The position numbers were made by a program, and so were the translations under genes. Source: Fallopia convolvulus (Eukaryota > Streptophyta > Magnoliopsida > Caryophyllales > Polygonaceae). Taken from it: a DNA stretch of 64,000 bases. This document shows, in pieces, positions 48,522 to 59,331 of the stretch. The notes beneath the pieces are model-generated. The model saw only the letters and a program-made list of their open reading frames with translations, was not told the DNA's origin and did no database searches. The stretch is taken from positions 40,420,210-40,484,209 of the forward strand of contig OZ024721.1 in the NCBI GenBank assembly GCA_964016875.1, in the 5' to 3' direction. Within the stretch, counting starts at the first letter, position 1; each line of letters opens with the position of its first letter.

Positions 48522-49116
48522 GGGCCAGTTTGGTATCGATATCTTTGATATCAAATATCGAATATCGGTATCAGTATCGATATCAGATATGGGTATGAGA
48601 ATTGATATCGATATATGTTGTTTGGTACGTTGTAGATATCAGTCATATCACATATCTATTATTTTGTAAAATAAATTGGAATTCAGGTATAATATTTGAA
48701 AGTAAATAAAATCCAATGTCATTTAAACTAAAAATTCAACATAATTGTAATAAAAATTTCTGCTAAATAGTAAAAATTCAGAGGTAAACATGAAAAAAAG
48801 GCTGGAAAGAAGCAAGGGAAGAGAAGCTGGAAAAAATGGAAGGACGCTTTGAAAATGGAAAATGGAGAGGTCAAATCTAAAATCTGGAAAAAAAAAAGGA
48901 GGAGAAAGACGAAAGGGAGGAGGGAGTAAAAATGGAGGAGAATAGAGGAGCAGGACACAGAGAAAGGAGATGGGGGAAGAAATAGATATGGGTGATACAC
49001 CTCAAAATATTAGTATATCAACTCTTGTAGTAATTGATATCTTGATATGAAAAGTATATCGTTTGATATTCATATACTCACATACCAAACACAGGATAAG
49101 GATACCAAGCGAGCCC
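48522..49116. mobile_element. TIR element with TATCGATATC-rich interior
   Basis: The left end GGGCCAGTTTGGTATC and the right end read backwards GGGCTCGCTTGGTATC are imperfect inverted repeats. Flanks TCC and TCA do not make a perfect 3-bp duplication. The interior has many self-complementary ATATCGATAT-like words. It resembles a PIF-type MITE or fold-back element. No coding. Confidence 0.6.
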
Positions 49117-49855
49117 TCAATGTGTAAGGGGCTTTGAATGTATCGATCCGGCGTCATTTTGGTTGAAGAAGAGGAATCATTGCTCGGGAATTAATTGTAA
49201 TTAAAAGATGGCTCAGTGTTTGTTAACCGTGGAAAAACTCGTCCCCTAACATCATTAAAAATAAATCCAAGAGAACCCACTGGCGGGTCTAACAACAAAT
49301 GAATTGAAAAAGAGAAAGAAAGAGAAGCAAGAAAGTCTGCCACCACGCGTAAGATTGAACCGGACATTCCAAGGCTGATCCAACAACTAAAATATATACT
49401 CATGATCGATGTACTTAAAATTATTTACGACACAAAAAAACATTAATTAAAGCAGCAACTAATCAATAGGATATGCATATATAGGAATGTAGCGAAAATG
49501 AAGTAGTTGAATAAAATAAAAGGGTTGATTAATCACACATTAATTAGATCTGATCGAACATATCTGGAGACGTTGCAATTGAGACAATGAAAACAAACAC
49601 ACGCATGCATGCATACACCAGAATTAAGCAAATTAAAGCAACAACACTAAAAACACTCTTGACTAATTAATTATCTATATAGTGCGATAAAGTAGTATGA
49701 AATTTCTACCATTTTAGAAGATGGATAGATCTGAGATCTCCCTAGCTAGATATCCATCATGACTCGTACTAGGCCGTACGTCCGATTTTCCCTAACCCTC
49801 GTGAGATTGACCCAAAAAAAGAAAACAAAAAACAAAAAAATGGAAGCTGAAGAAA
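49117..49855. other. 3-prime flank of the DOF gene
   Basis: AT-rich spacer; the part next to 49856 probably contains the 3-prime untranslated region of the minus-strand gene. Confidence 0.5.
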
Positions 49856-50813
49856 TTAATTCCACAAACCGCCATTGGCTGATCCGGCAACAGAATGATT
49901 GAAAGTGGTGCCACCCCAGAACTGACCTACGTTTTCCGTGACGGCCCCTCCTCTCAACTGCCCTGCTCTCGCTCTCATCTCATCCATCTTCACCCCCACA
50001 GCCTTCCCAAACGACGCCGTTTCCATCCCCCCTCCATTCATCTGAAACGGATACATCATTGACGGATGTGACGGCTCCGTTACTCCAAACCCTCCCAACA
50101 GAGAAAGCTGCTGCTGCTGCTGCTGTTGATGACGTTGATGAGGTCCAAATCCAAGCCCAAAATTCCCCATCCCCATCGTCGACGTCATATTCTGCAGCGA
50201 CGCCATAAACGAGAACGGGCTCCCAGAGGCGGCGGCCGCCGTAGTCGGAGCCGCCAGATGCTGCTCGGCGGCCGATTGAGGGGGAGGGGGCGCCTGGGAC
50301 TTGGGGGACCTGCTTGTCCTCTTGCGGCGCTTGTTGCGGCGGCAGCCACCGCCGACGGGGACGCTGCGGAGGGCGCCCCCGCGGGTCCAGTAGCGGCGGC
50401 AGGCCTTGCAGAAGTGGCGGGGCTGAGTCAGGCTGTAGTTGTTGAAGTAACAGAATTTGGTGTTGGTCGAGTCGCACCGAGGGCAGTTCAGTGGGCCCTC
50501 CAGCACCGGGATCTTCGCCATCCGTGCCCTCTCTGCCATCGAGCTGCTCCCTCGGCTTGATGAGCCCATTCCCTGGCTCGGCTCAAGCTGCTGCCCAGGG
50601 TTTGGGTGGATTTCATGCTGCAAATCAATAATTCGTTAAGCCTAGTATTGGAAAAAAAAACCTGAAATTAAGATTATATATGCATAATCGATGGAATATT
50701 ATTATATGGAATAATAATCTGAGGATTGATGCGTGATTTTGGAGGTGACGATTCAGACGTACCTGTTGCCAATTGGGAGGATCTACATAGAGAGGAACTG
50801 ATGAGAAAACCAT
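49856..50813 (-). CDS. DOF: DOF-type zinc finger transcription factor
   Basis: Two exons: 50813-50763 (MVFSSVPLYVDPPNWQQ) and 50617-49856; donor CAG/GTACGT, acceptor TTGCAG/CAT, phase 0, giving about 270 aa. The DOF domain at about residues 60-112 has the invariant C-x2-C-x21-C-x2-C (Cys 62, 65, 87, 90) with CPRCDSTNTKFCYFNNYSL and CRRYWTRGGALRSVPVGGG, which bind AAAG sites in DNA. A basic stretch RRNKRRKRTSR follows as a likely nuclear signal. A short polyglutamine tract is encoded by a CTG/CAG repeat (about 50108-50126). The N-terminal MVFSS and the intron after the first 17 codons resemble the Arabidopsis DOF2.4/DOF3.6/DOF5.1 group. No defects seen. Confidence 0.93.
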
Positions 50814-51275
50814 AGTTTCTAATACAAAAGGAGTTGGATCCTTTATATTTCTCTAGTCTTTAGTCTTTAGCAAGCTGCTTTACTTTCTTCTTTATTTTGT
50901 TCTCCTTTTTGTAAAGGTTGATGAGGGGTGGGTGTTTGGAGAAATGGTGGAGAATCAATCAGTGGGAATTGGGGGAAGATAAACACAATACACAGACCAA
51001 GGAATGGAGGGAGGAGATGAGCAAGAGAAGGGGCTCTTCCTTTTAGGGTGTGGATTAATTTTTCATCTTATTCTCTCTTTATGGTCTCCTTTTTATACCT
51101 CCTTTTTGTTTTTTATTATTATTTGGGACAATTCTATTTTTTTTTAACAGGATAATAGTGTATAGGATGATGGGCTCTAAAAGCTTGTCATTACTTAACC
51201 TTTAAGCTTAGTTATATTCTGTGATAATTAGTTTTTGACTGTCAACTTAGAGTCTCAAGAGAGAACAAATCATCA
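50814..51275. promoter_or_regulatory. Upstream region of the DOF gene
   Basis: About 460 bp between the DOF start and the solo LTR, with pyrimidine-rich stretches. The window gives no firm TATA position. The 5-prime untranslated region and core promoter must lie here. Confidence 0.45.
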
Positions 51276-52275
51276 TGTTGGGACGGTGTTTGGAAACTCG
51301 CATTCCACACCATCGAAACAACAATCCTATGCAGTTTTGATAATGGAAAATATTATATGGGAACTAATATTTTATGTTCGAGTATTTTAAAGGAACATCG
51401 GGTTAAAAAGACATTCCCCTAAAGAAACACAAGAGCGTACAAAGACGACAGAATGAAAGAAGCAGTTCCCATCAAGGGAACTCATGAGAGACAAGTTCCC
51501 AAGACATAGGAACTCACATGTGAATACAAGACAGTGCAGGGCAAAACGCGGAAGCCTGTTCCAGACAAAGCAGAGGCGCAGTCTATTCCTAAAACTAAGC
51601 CGATTGATCCAATGGTCCTATTAGCTTCAAGAGTTGACCAATTTCAAATGGAATCATATGTGAAGAAAGTACATACTTGACTAGCAAGACAATGGCATTT
51701 CGAACAAGTGCAAAATGAAGATTTAGCCTAAACCTCAAGAGCCTATATAAGCCAATGAATAGTGTACATGCAAGTCACTTCTCGAAAAAAAAGCCTCAAG
51801 CAATCTGAAAAAGGAGCAAGTCAAGAACGGATCAAACAATAGAAGTCCCCGACGACGATTGTGTGATCTCAATGACGGTGAATCCAGTGTTCCTTAGTGA
51901 AAGGGAACAAAGTCAAGATACAAGCGTAGAGTGTAAGGTTTGAGTTTCTTGTTTTAGTTGATATGTTGTCCTAGTACTTAGGTTGAGAAAGTTCATTAGT
52001 GTTCTCAAAGTTCGGTGACTGTTTGGAACAGAGAAGTTTGAGCTTTTCCTTGTAGTAGCTTAGGAAACTATCAATAAAAGAAGGAAATCATTCAAAATCC
52101 TCCAAGCGGAGGTAGATGTTTACCCATACAACTAGTTGGTTATAGTGGGGTTCTTCTATAAGGGAACCGTGTTTTGTCCTGTTTTATTACTTGTGATTTT
52201 CTGTCTTAATTTTGTTGCCTTGGGAATAGTCCAACGTCTGTTCTTAACTTTCTACTAACACATCACGATCCAACA
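51276..52275 (+). mobile_element. Solo LTR, 1,000 bp, with 5-bp target duplication, upstream of DOF
   Basis: Starts TGTTGGGACGG and ends CGATCCAACA, inverted ends TGTTGG/CCAACA, flanked by CATCA on both sides (51271-51275 and 52276-52280). A TATATAAG box at 51744-51751 sets its direction as plus, pointing away from the minus-strand DOF gene. Confidence 0.9.
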
Positions 52276-52463
52276 CATCAATTACTCTAGCAGTTAAGGA
52301 TGAGGTGTTTGGCTATCTTGAACATTTATTTAGGAATATTGGATGGTAGATGCATTAGTAATAATAGGAAATAAGAATTGTTCTTTGGGCATCGAAAATA
52401 TAAACAAGTAACAACGCGATGATTTATTGAGTAAACCTAAAACAACCAACTAATTACTATTAG

Positions 52464-53228
52464 TGATATGGATCAAGATAGAATCAAGGCTAAGGAGTCA
52501 TGGAAGAGGATAAGAAGTCATATTAGGTCAAGACCATTTAAGAGATCAAGAGCTTTCAAGTACAAAATGGTCTTGAAGAATCTACATTATTTCATACATC
52601 CTTTGTCAAGTCGACATTGCAAAATAAAGAGCGATTGCATGCGTTATTTAAATTCACATGCAAGAGTTGTTTGCATGCTTATCTTAGAACTTTACTATTT
52701 ATAGTGCTTCCCATATTTACTTTTCTATTTATAAGCTTTAAATGATATCCTTAGATAAGATAGAAGTTATTTTTGGATATAATATCTTTAAGAATGGCAT
52801 AAGCTATTTGACCATCTAGTCTATTTAAACCTTTGTAATCCTTACTTTTTAATACATGTTGAATTAAATCTTTGGAATAGAAACCTTTGCTTTCTTATTC
52901 CAAGGATCTTCAACCCACAACTCTATCTTCTTTATGCACTTACACATCCAGCACAAAACACCAAACTGATTTTGGTTCTTCTCCAAAGTTCACGTGAAAA
53001 CCAAGTTCAAACACCATCCAATCGATGTTACTTGTTCTTTAAGCAATCAATCTACAAATCTTGTTGCCTCACAATCTAAGGAAATGATTATGAACCTTAA
53101 AGTTTAAGTCTTTCTCATTCAAAAGATAGAAATTTGCAAGTAGAAGAAGATAAGTAATTGCTTGACAAGATCGGGCCTGGAAAACAAACGAAAGCGAAGC
53201 GCGCGAGCCAATCAATTCTGATTATCAA
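52464..53228 (+). repeat. Gypsy LTR, copy a
   Basis: Starts TGATATGGATC and ends GATTATCA. It shares with 53500-54292 the words TTGTTTGCATGCTTATC-like, CTATTTAAAC, TTGTAATC and GAATTAAATCTTTGGAATAG. A CTCAGAGATC, a decayed primer-binding site, follows. Confidence 0.7.
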
Positions 53229-53245
53229 ATCGTTCTCAGAGATCA

Positions 53246-53491
53246 ATGATCAAGGGATATGAAGTGGCACGATGGATCCCTTTAGTGCCTATATGGTTCG
53301 TCGAGATGCTCAACATGAAGAGTTCTGATGCACCACGGGCACCCATGACTCCACAAGACATCGAGGACTTGGCTCATATTCCCTTTGATGGATCAATCAC
53401 TAGAGACCGAGCCAAGAGGTTGAAGAAAGTTACAATGGTTCTTCTAGCTCGTATTCCGGATATGGTGGACGAGCCTAAGGAGCCAAGATGA
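53246..53491 (+). pseudogene. Gypsy polyprotein C-terminal tail
   Basis: An 81-codon frame contains DGSITRDRAKRLKK, which resembles the C-terminal end of gypsy polyproteins (relatives read G-P-I-T-R-A-R-A-K-R). It therefore belongs to the 3-prime end of an element, yet it directly follows LTR copy a; gag and almost all of pol between them are missing. Confidence 0.65.
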
Positions 53492-53499
53492 TTCACTTC

Positions 53500-54292
53500 T
53501 ATTCACTATTTTCAAGCTTGACTTGGACACACTCACATGTAAGAGTCGTTTGCATGCTTATCCTAGACTTACTATTTATAGTGCTTTAATTTCTGAATAT
53601 GCTTTTATTTTTAATAGGATTTTCTACATATATGGACCATGTGTTATAGGCCATATTATGTGGGCTTATGGTTTTTCAAATTAGGAAACATATTATTTTA
53701 TCAATTTGGGCCATGCAAGATTGGTGGGACAAATTTGGAAAGTAATATGGATCTTACTTGGAGCCTAACTTATTAGTTGTCTTGCAATAATATCTTTTAA
53801 TAAAGTTAGAATTTATATTAGGAAACAATATCTTTTAAGAATAGCATAGGATATTTGGCGATTTATGTCTATTTAAACGCTTGTAATCTTTATTTTCAAG
53901 ACCACATGTTGAATTAAATCTTTGGAATAGAAACCTTGTTTCTTATTCCAAGGACCTTCAACCCAAATTATTATCTTGTTTCTCTAGAATTTCGGCCAAC
54001 ACCAAACACCATCCAATTTCGACATTCTCTTGCATCATTCATCCAATTCAATTCTCAAACACTAATCAATCTCTTAAAGCCTTTCAAGTGAGTTTTTCTT
54101 ATTCTTTAAGCAATCAATTTATAAACCTTGTTGCTTTGCAATCAAAGGAAGTGATTGAGAACCTTAAAGTTTGAGTTTTCTCAACCAAAGTTCAAGTCTT
54201 GCAAGTAAAATAAGAAGAAGATTAAAGCTGACACGATCGGGACCTGGAAAACAAACGGAAACAAAGTGCGCGAGCTCATCAATTCCGTATCA
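53500..54292 (+). repeat. Gypsy LTR, copy b (5-prime end lost)
   Basis: Similar to copy a; ends CCGTATCA, followed by AGTGGTATCAGAGACC, a good primer-binding site. It serves as the right LTR of the tail at 53246 and as the left LTR of the pol region that follows. An insertion near 53590-53750 is not shared with copy a. Confidence 0.7.
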
Positions 54293-54294
54293 AG

Positions 54295-56957
54295 TGGTAT
54301 CAGAGACCAGTGATTGACAGATTATCAAGTGGTATCGGATTTCCTTGTTTAGTTAAGTTCTTAATTGCTTTTCAATTTTACTTGCATAATCAGTTTTTAC
54401 CCTTAGATTTTCATAATTTTCTTGTTCAAACTCTCAAAATGCCACCTAAACCCTAACCTAAGGCATACTTGCGCCCCATGATGACCCGTGACCACCCCGT
54501 CACGACCACTCTCCCTTCTCCTACCTCGTCTCATGCTTCGAAGTTGTCGGTTATGCCTTATAAGCCTCCGAACAAGAGTGAATGGAATCCCAAAGATGAG
54601 TCTAAACCGACAATTGAAGGAGGAGTTGAAAGAAGAGTTCTCCTTGCTTATAGAGCAAGCCCTAAAGAGACTAAGGAGTTACAACGCCAAGTTCAAGATT
54701 TGATGGACAAGGGTTATGTGAGAGAGAGCTTAAGTCCTTGCACTGTCCCGGTCATTCTAGTTCCTAAGAAGGATGGATCTTGGCGTATGTGTGAGGATTG
54801 TCGTGCCATCAGCCAAATTACGGTAAAGTATCGTCACCCTATACCTTGTTTAGATGATATGCTTGATGAATTGCGTGGTTCTATTTTGTTTACCAAGATA
54901 TATCTTAGGAATGTCTATCATCAAATTAGAATGAAAGAGGGTGATGAATTGAAAACTGCTTTTAAGACAAAATATGGTTTATATGAGTGGCTTGTCATGC
55001 CTTTTGGTTTAACTAATGCCCCTAGGACTTTCATGAGATTAATGAACAATGTTTTGCGTCCTTAGACATCTTGGTTTATAGAAAGTCATTACATGAGCAT
55101 GTCGAGCATCGTAGGGCTGTTTTTGAATGTCTTAGGCTAGAGAAGTTGTATTCTAATCTTGCCAAATGTGATTTTTGCTCTAGTTCGACTATCTTTCTTG
55201 GCTTTGTTGTTTCTAAAGATGGCTTAAGTGTAGATGACTCCAAAGTTAAAGCTATACATGAGTGGCCTCAACCGACCACTCTTACTATGATGCATTCTTT
55301 TCTTGGTTTAGCTGGGTTTTATAGGAGATTTGTGCATGATTTCTTTATTATTGCTGCACCTTTGCATGAGCTAACCAAAAAGAATGTTGAGTTTAAGTGG
55401 AAAATGCAACACGAGAATGCGTTTGTCACTTTGAAAGACAGGTTGTGCCACACCCCGCTTCTCCACTTGTCGGCTTTTTCCAAGACCTTTGAGGTTGAAT
55501 GTGATGCCTCGAACTATGGCATTGGAGGCACGCTCATCTAAGATCAAAAGCCCATAGCATACTTCAGTGAGAAGCTAAGTGGTGCTGAGCTCAACTACCC
55601 CACTTATGATAAGGAGCTTTATGCTTTGATTCAGGTATTGAAGACTTCATCTCACTACTTGTGGCCCAAGGAATTTGTGATCCACACCGATCATGAGGCA
55701 TTGAAGTACTTGAAGGGTCAATCAAGGCTAAGTCAATGACATGCTAGGTGGGTAGAGTTCATGGAGACTTTCCCTTATGTTGTGAAGCACAAGAAGAGAA
55801 GTGAAAATGTGGTAGTTGATGCTCTATCACGATGGTATGTTCTCTTGTTTCATTTGGATGATAAGCTCTTAGGTTTTTCCATGATGCGTGATTTGTATGC
55901 TTCTGATTCCTTCTTTGGTAAAATCTATGAGTATTGCATTGCACATGGAGAGCATGACACTTATTTTGTTGATGATGGATTCTTATACAAAGCTGGAAAA
56001 ATTGTGCATTCCATCTTCTTCATATCGTAGGTTGTTAGTGCATGATGTGCATGAGACTAGGGGACATGGTGGGTTAGAAAAGACGTAGCCGGACTTAAGG
56101 AACACTTTTATTGGCCTAAAATGTCTAACTTTGTGTTGAAATTCATTAAAGGTTGTGTTTCTTGTGCTAAAGGTAAATCTAAACTTCAACCACATGGCTT
56201 ATGTCAACCCTTGCCTATTCCTCATAGCCCTTGGGAAGACATTTCTATGGATTTTGTGTTGGGCTTGCCTAGGAGTAGAAGAGGGCATGATTCTATTTTT
56301 GTGGTAGTAGATAGGTTTTCAAAAATGGCTCATTTCATTTCTTGTCATAAAACTGATGATGCTTCTCATATTGTTGATTTGTTCTTTAACAATGTTGTGA
56401 GATTGCATGGTATTCCTTGTTCTGTTGTTAGTGATAGTGATGCTAAGTTTTTGAGTTGTTTTTGGAAGTCTTTGTGGTCTAAACTTGGTACTAGATTGCA
56501 TTTCTCTACTACTTGTCATCCTCAAACCGATGGTCAAACTGAGGTTACTAACCATACATTGGGTGCTTTATTATGCACCATGCTTAAGACTAACCTCAAA
56601 AGATGGGAAGATTATTTGCCTTTTGTTGAGTTTGCTTACAATAGGTCGGTTCATTCAGCAACCAAGATGACACCATTCGAGGTGGTGTATGGCCTTAATC
56701 CCAAGACCCCGGTGGATCTCACACCTCAACCCATGAAGGCTAAGGAGTCGATTGAAGCACACAAGCGGGCTGAGTTTGTGAGGAAGTTGCATAAGAGGAC
56801 CCGAATGCATCTAGAGCGCAAGACCGCTAGGTACAAGCAACAAGCGGACAAGGGACGTAAGAACGTTCAATTTGAAGAAGGTGATCTTGTGTGGGTGCAT
56901 TACAGGAAAGAGAGGTTTCCAAACATGCGCAAGTCTAAGTTCGATCCCCGTGGATAG
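54295..56957 (+). pseudogene. Gypsy (chromovirus-like) pol relic with catalytic deletion
   Basis: A start MPPKP at 54439 with a stop six codons on runs straight into RT; nearly all gag and protease are missing. RT reads VPVILVPKKDGSWRMCEDCR and WLVMPFGLTNAPRTFMRLM. After MNNVLRP the usual stretch containing the Y/F-x-D-D motif is deleted, leaving DILVYRKS in another frame (55063-55075). RNase H (FEVECDASNYGIGG, TDHEALKYL) and integrase (DFVLGLPRSRRGHDSIFV, VSDSDAKF, CHPQTDGQTEVTN) follow with stops at about 55541, 55738, 56030 and 56086. The integrase is cut at DPRG (56957), just before its conserved GPF block, by unrelated sequence. Confidence 0.9.
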
Positions 56958-57600
56958 GGCTGGACATTATCCATGAGTGACCGACCCACCCGCTTCACCT
57001 GACCCAATTATACGGGTGAAAACCGTAATGAAGCGGGTCACGGGTGGGTTGGGTGACGGGTGAAACGGGTGACGACTCGGATATGGGTGAAACTTTACAC
57101 CCGTTTAACCCGACCCATCACCCACCATCCGTTTCACCCGTCTATCACCCATAAAAATTTATCCTAAATTAAAAATAGGATTAGTTTTTTCCTAAAAAAG
57201 TTTGGGACTTTTGGGCTTTTTTAAAAAAGTTTGGGATTTCTTAAAGATATTAAAACTATAATGGAGTGTTGCCCTATTCCAGACCAAATTCTCGTCTCAA
57301 TTATGTGAATGTAAATGTTTTTGGCTAGTACACAAGGAGGGGTTGGACCGCATAATATTTGCCACGTTTATAAACTCATGTGGTAAAGATAATAGTCGGT
57401 CCACGTTAATAGTATAAATTCGTGGTACGATTTTATTTTTTCTAATACGGAGAGTCGGACCACTTTAATTAATAAATATGTGGTGTGGATTCTTTTACGG
57501 GAACACATTATGATAAATAAAACGCAGTCCGGATAAAAATCTCGCACCACGTTTATTTTTAATATGGGATCTAGGTTGAACGTAAAAACCCGAACCCCCG
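56957..57600. other. hAT-like left end, then spacer
   Basis: TAGGGCTGGACATTATCC at 56956 looks like a hAT-type end, followed by inverted CGGGT/ACCCG-rich words. No right end was found. 57380-57600 contains three diverged copies of a GGTCCACGTTAATAGTATAAATT-like motif reduced here to key words CGGTCCAC, CGGACCAC and CGCACCAC. Confidence 0.4.
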
Positions 57601-57657
57601 ACCTTCCCTCCCTTCCCCAAATTCGAAACCCTAGAAGCGAGAGAAGAGAGTGGGAAG

Positions 57658-57747
57658 TTGTCGGAAGCTGCAAACAACACTCCTGATGTGGACAAGAAGC
57701 CATCTGCAGATGGATCTGCGCAAATTAACCTCAAAGTCAAGGGTCAG
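57658..57747 (+). pseudogene. SUMO first-exon fragment with mutated start and donor
   Basis: The 30-codon stretch reads as plant SUMO exon 1: SEAANNTPDVDKKPSADGSA, then QINLKVKGQ, the strand that opens the ubiquitin-like fold. SUMO is the small protein joined to Lys residues of nuclear proteins. The codon where ATG is expected is TTG, and the exon ends CAG/AT where a GT donor should be. The rest of the gene is absent: 53 bp downstream the gypsy LTR begins. It is non-functional here. Confidence 0.75.
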
Positions 57748-57800
57748 ATATAGCAATCTCCTTCTCCTTCCTTTTCTCTTTTCAGGTTTTCGCTGTGCAT

Positions 57801-59331
57801 TGATAAAGTATTTTCGGTGGTCGTTTATATCTATCAAAGAAACCTTAGCTTAAACAACTCAGTAGAGCGGTAAGTAAGAGTCGATCCACAGAGACTCGTG
57901 TATTAATGTTATTACTTGCGTGACAAGTAACCAAAGGGGGTTTTCAGAATGATTATCTAAACTAATATGCAAGAATAAAACTAACTATGAATGCAAAAGA
58001 TGATTTGAGTATATGAGAAACAAACGTGTTCAACTACTTAGATCCATCATGATATTGATTCGTTGATCATCGATTCTCTTGATTCTCTTCTCACTTGAAT
58101 AATCTATTGTGGATTTTGATCCTACTAAGGATTAAAACCCAAACTTCATATATAGTTGATAGAACAACCAGTCTAACAACCCTAATTAAATAATAACCTA
58201 GAAGACCTTCTAGAATCAATTAAATAACAGCATGACGATTCAAGTTATCAATAGAAACAAACACTTAGAGCAACCAGACATCTAAGTGATTTGTGAATTT
58301 ATTCCCTACTTTAATCAACTTGTCCAACCGGTACTAAATTAATTAAAGTCTACTCTTGATCTAATTAACTCCAACCGGTAATTAATCAGATTCAGTTGTA
58401 AATTAACCTAGAAATTATATTAGGTAGCTAATCTAATAAAACCCTAGAACAATTCAGATTCAATTAAGCACAGGGAATAATTTCTATTCAAGTTTGTTGA
58501 GAATCAATTAAACCTCACAACTACATACAAATCATGACTTCAATAACTAGCCAAACACAAGAGAAATTAGCAATTCATAATTGAAATTAAGAAAACTTAC
58601 AAAGGTTCAAAGGTTCTTCCTTGAGAGAAAACCCTAGCCTCCAAAGTTGATCAAAAGTTATTTAAAATAAACTAACATAAGGTTTATATATGTCTTCCAA
58701 ATAATCCTCAAAAGATCTATCTTTAAGCTATACTCGGATATGATATAACCCTAGGCCCAAAAGTCAAGCCCAAAACTTCCCCGCTTAGAAAACACCGATT
58801 GCTCGGTCTTGCACAATGCGCGGCCGCGCAATTATACCATCTCGCGCAATTAGCCTCGGTTCAGCATTCAGGCGACACTTCAGATACATTTTTGACCCCC
58901 TTCGAGTTGGAATTTGGACTCGAAGTAAAAATATGAATTGTAGCTCTTTGAATTAGCTTTCCAGTGATAACAAATTCAGCTCCATCTGAGCACTATAGCT
59001 CCCAAACCAAGCATTGCAAGATAGAGGTGTCGAAACAAGAACTCCAATGCATAGCCCGGGTTTAAGCGTTCTTTTCACACAAGCTCTTGGGCCTTGGCTC
59101 TTCTAATCTTCAATTGTATCACTATAAGCTTCCTCAAACTTCACCATAGTCCTCTAAGATCCATCCCGTCCATGCTTGTTTACCTAAAGATCTGCAAAAC
59201 CGAACAAAACAAGCGCAAAACCCGAATTTCCTAGAAAACCTAAAAACATGAGAACTAGACTAAACTAAGCTAAAACCATGCAAAATAAACATAAATATGC
59301 ATCCTAAAAACTACCTAAATGCAAGCTATCA
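57801..59331 (-). repeat. 3-prime LTR of gypsy-type element (1,531 bp)
   Basis: Plus-strand edges TGATAAAG and GCTATCA. A palindrome TGCGCGGCCGCGCA lies at 58817-58830, about 140 bp upstream of a TATATAAACC box on the minus strand near 58690. The 5-bp flank on the left is TGCAT; the other flank is outside the window. Confidence 0.85.

Noticed and set aside
49980..50560. Long open frames on both strands inside the DOF gene
   Set aside because: Shadow frames of a GC-rich coding exon; only the frame with the zinc finger is supported.
57801..59331. Reading the LTR as a host gene promoter and untranslated region of SUMO
   Set aside because: The same sequence is present at 62272-63803 with a gypsy primer-binding site next to it, so it is an LTR.
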